Source of the DNA: Archaeoglobaceae archaeon
GTDB lineage: Archaea > Halobacteriota > Archaeoglobi > Archaeoglobales > JdFR-42
NCBI GenBank assembly: GCA_015523685.1
Contig: WAJW01000078.1
Coordinates: forward strand, 1-15,009
Length of the DNA: 15,009 bases
Reading direction: 5' to 3'
Shown: positions 13,916-15,009 of the stretch, piece by piece
How positions within the stretch are numbered: the first letter of the stretch is position 1
How the letters are laid out: each line of letters begins with the position of its first letter
Position numbers and translations under genes: made by a program
The notes under the pieces: model-generated
Database searches by the model: none
Seen by the model: the letters and a program-made list of their open reading frames with translations, nothing else
Told to the model about the DNA's origin: nothing

Positions 13916-14851
13916 TCAGAAATGTGAATACCCCCTGTCAAGGATGGGCTCCTTCCTGCCATCCTCCCTGATGAGCCATATTCCCTTCTCCACAACCCTG
14001 CCAATTACATGATGTGGAATGTCCTCTGTGCGTGAAGTGAAGAGAAGCTGAAAATCTCCACCTCCATAAAGGGCAAGCTGAAGTGCCTGCTCGTAACCCA
14101 TTCTGTTCTCAGCGGGATGGTATAGAGGTAACATCTCCTCATATATTTCAAATCCAACATCGCTCGCCCGGGAAATATCGTAGAGGGAGATTGCGAGACT
14201 ATCACTAATATCTGTCATAGCTGTTGCATAACCATTGAGGAGTATCTCCCTGCCCTCTCGAATCTTTGGTTCCGGCATGTAAAGTTTCTCCACATCATCC
14301 AGTTCATCCCTTTCCACTCCGTGCCTGATACATTTCAGTATATACTCAGCTATTCCGGTGGGACCGGTTATGGACACCCATTCCCCGGGGGAGGCTCCTT
14401 TTCTGGCGAGAAATTTTTTTTCAGGAAAGACCCCCAGCGCCATTCCAGAGATGGCAAGTTCATCACTTCTGTCGAGATCCCCACCCACGAGAGTGCAGTT
14501 GTATTTTTTTAAGCAGGCATCCACACCCTCCATAATCCCCCTCAATTCTTCCTCATCCATATTTCCCGGCAGGGAAACTGCCATGAGATAGACAAGTGGT
14601 TTGGCACCGCATGAAGCGATATCACTCAGATTTACTGCTGTGGACATCCATCCTTTCTCAAAGTCCGTAATGTATGGGGGGAAATCCGAGGTTTCTCTCA
14701 CTGTATCCGTCGTTAATGCTATGATCTCCTCTCCCAGTCTTATTATCGCACAGTCATCCTCTCCAATACCGTAAATAACCCCATCATTTCTGGAAAAGAT
14801 TGACGAAATTATTGAGATAATCTTTCTTTCACCTAATTCTCTTAGCTCCAT
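13916..14851 (-). CDS. thiL: Thiamine-monophosphate kinase
   Basis: ThiL phosphorylates thiamine monophosphate to thiamine diphosphate with ATP, the last step of cofactor synthesis in archaea and bacteria. The 311-residue protein follows the PurM/ThiL fold: VIYGIGEDDCAII (glycine-rich, metal-binding Asp residues), TTDTVRETSDF, the signature AVNLSDIASCGAKPLVYLMAVSLP, TLVGGDLDRSDELAISGMALG, SITGPTG, and the late TDISDSLAISLYDI and ALYGGGDFQLLF. All core ThiL blocks are there. The start at ATG 14851 is chosen because GGTGAGAGG lies directly ahead; an earlier in-frame GTG at 14878 would extend deeply into nep1. The first ten bases overlap the nep1 stop region. A 97-base gap separates its stop from the next operon. 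Confidence 0.93.
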   Translation of the reverse strand: MELRELGERKIISIISSIFSRNDGVIYGIGEDDCAIIRLGEEIIALTTDTVRETSDFPPYITDFEKGWMSTAVNLSDIASCGAKPLVYLMAVSLPGNMDEEELRGIMEGVDACLKKYNCTLVGGDLDRSDELAISGMALGVFPEKKFLARKGASPGEWVSITGPTGIAEYILKCIRHGVERDELDDVEKLYMPEPKIREGREILLNGYATAMTDISDSLAISLYDISRASDVGFEIYEEMLPLYHPAENRMGYEQALQLALYGGGDFQLLFTSRTEDIPHHVIGRVVEKGIWLIREDGRKEPILDRGYSHF

Positions 14852-15009
14852 CCTCTCACCACATTCTCGTAGGCACACAGAACCTTTGATGTAACATAAA
14901 GTGTCGAGTAAGACTCATCTCCCAGGGAAATCCTTGTTCCCGGATAATCTCTCCTGAATTTTCCATGGGGAAAACCCCCAATAATGACAGTGATCCATCC
15001 TCTCTCACC
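14842..15009 (-). CDS. nep1: Nep1 (Emg1) 16S rRNA pseudouridine methyltransferase, C-terminal 55 residues
   Basis: This frame runs in from the right edge and ends at TAA (14842-14844). It encodes ITVIIGGFPHGKF, then RISLGDESYSTLYVTSKVL and CAYENVV. The IGGFPHG block and the terminal A-YE motif are hallmarks of the SPOUT-class enzyme Nep1, which N1-methylates a pseudouridine in small-subunit rRNA and supports ribosome assembly. The IGGFPHG stretch belongs to the knotted S-adenosylmethionine site. Only the C-terminal quarter is in the window. Its end overlaps the thiL start by ten bases, so the two are likely co-transcribed. Confidence 0.82.
   Translation of the reverse strand, partial: GERGWITVIIGGFPHGKFRRDYPGTRISLGDESYSTLYVTSKVLCAYENVVRGWS

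Noticed and set aside
14852..14878. GTG start for thiL at 14878
   Set aside because: This region codes for the C-terminus of nep1 in another frame, and the ATG at 14851 has GGTGAGAGG directly ahead.
1..15009. tRNA or rRNA genes, CRISPR repeats, transposases or attachment sites
   Set aside because: Both strands were read for these; no direct-repeat array, no transposase motif and no recognisable tRNA pattern was found. Short or unusual RNAs cannot be excluded by eye.

Overview
The window looks like an archaeal chromosome, most likely a euryarchaeon near the Archaeoglobi or methanogen-related lineages. Supporting signs are a DUF128/NrpR-family regulator, an AK6-type adenylate kinase, a CDP-alcohol phosphatidyltransferase of the archaetidylinositol-phosphate-synthase type, a DUF2070 membrane protein, the 3' end of an archaeal Nep1 rRNA methyltransferase, a Tat-exported lipoprotein, TATA-like boxes, GGTGA/GGAGG ribosome binding sites and heavy use of AGG/AGA and ATA codons. 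The lineage is an inference. No RNA gene, CRISPR array, insertion sequence or prophage gene was seen.

Left half (1-8657), a catabolic and transport locus. A divergently transcribed, truncated amidohydrolase that resembles enamidase (1-300, minus) is followed by an NrpR-like regulator (473-1429, plus) and by the binding protein and two permeases of a branched-chain-amino-acid-type (Liv) ABC transporter (1509-4680, plus). Facing them on the minus strand are the two Liv ATPases (livG, livF), an unrecognised helical protein of about 142 residues and a CoA-acylating, methylmalonate-semialdehyde-dehydrogenase-like ALDH (8657 down to 5322). A small AhpD/carboxymuconolactone-decarboxylase-fold protein with its own promoter (5197-4856) lies at the convergence point. 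The five transporter genes are therefore split over two convergent operons, each with a palindrome near its promoter. Together the genes suggest uptake of an organic acid, amino acid or N-heterocycle and its breakdown to an acyl-CoA. One chemically consistent idea is enamidase product 2-formylglutarate -> glutaryl-CoA + CO2 by the ALDH. This is a hypothesis only.

Right half (8770-15009), all minus strand, mostly housekeeping. A tightly overlapping six-gene cluster reads in transcription order: 99-residue membrane protein, hisC, AK6-type adenylate kinase, CDP-alcohol phosphatidyltransferase, DUF2070 protein, MBL-fold hydrolase. Upstream of it are thiL and the 3' end of nep1, which overlap by 10 bases. 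The adenylate kinase has no ATG, GTG or TTG start that keeps its P-loop. The full protein is recovered only if translation starts at ATA or ATT overlapping or just after the hisC stop.
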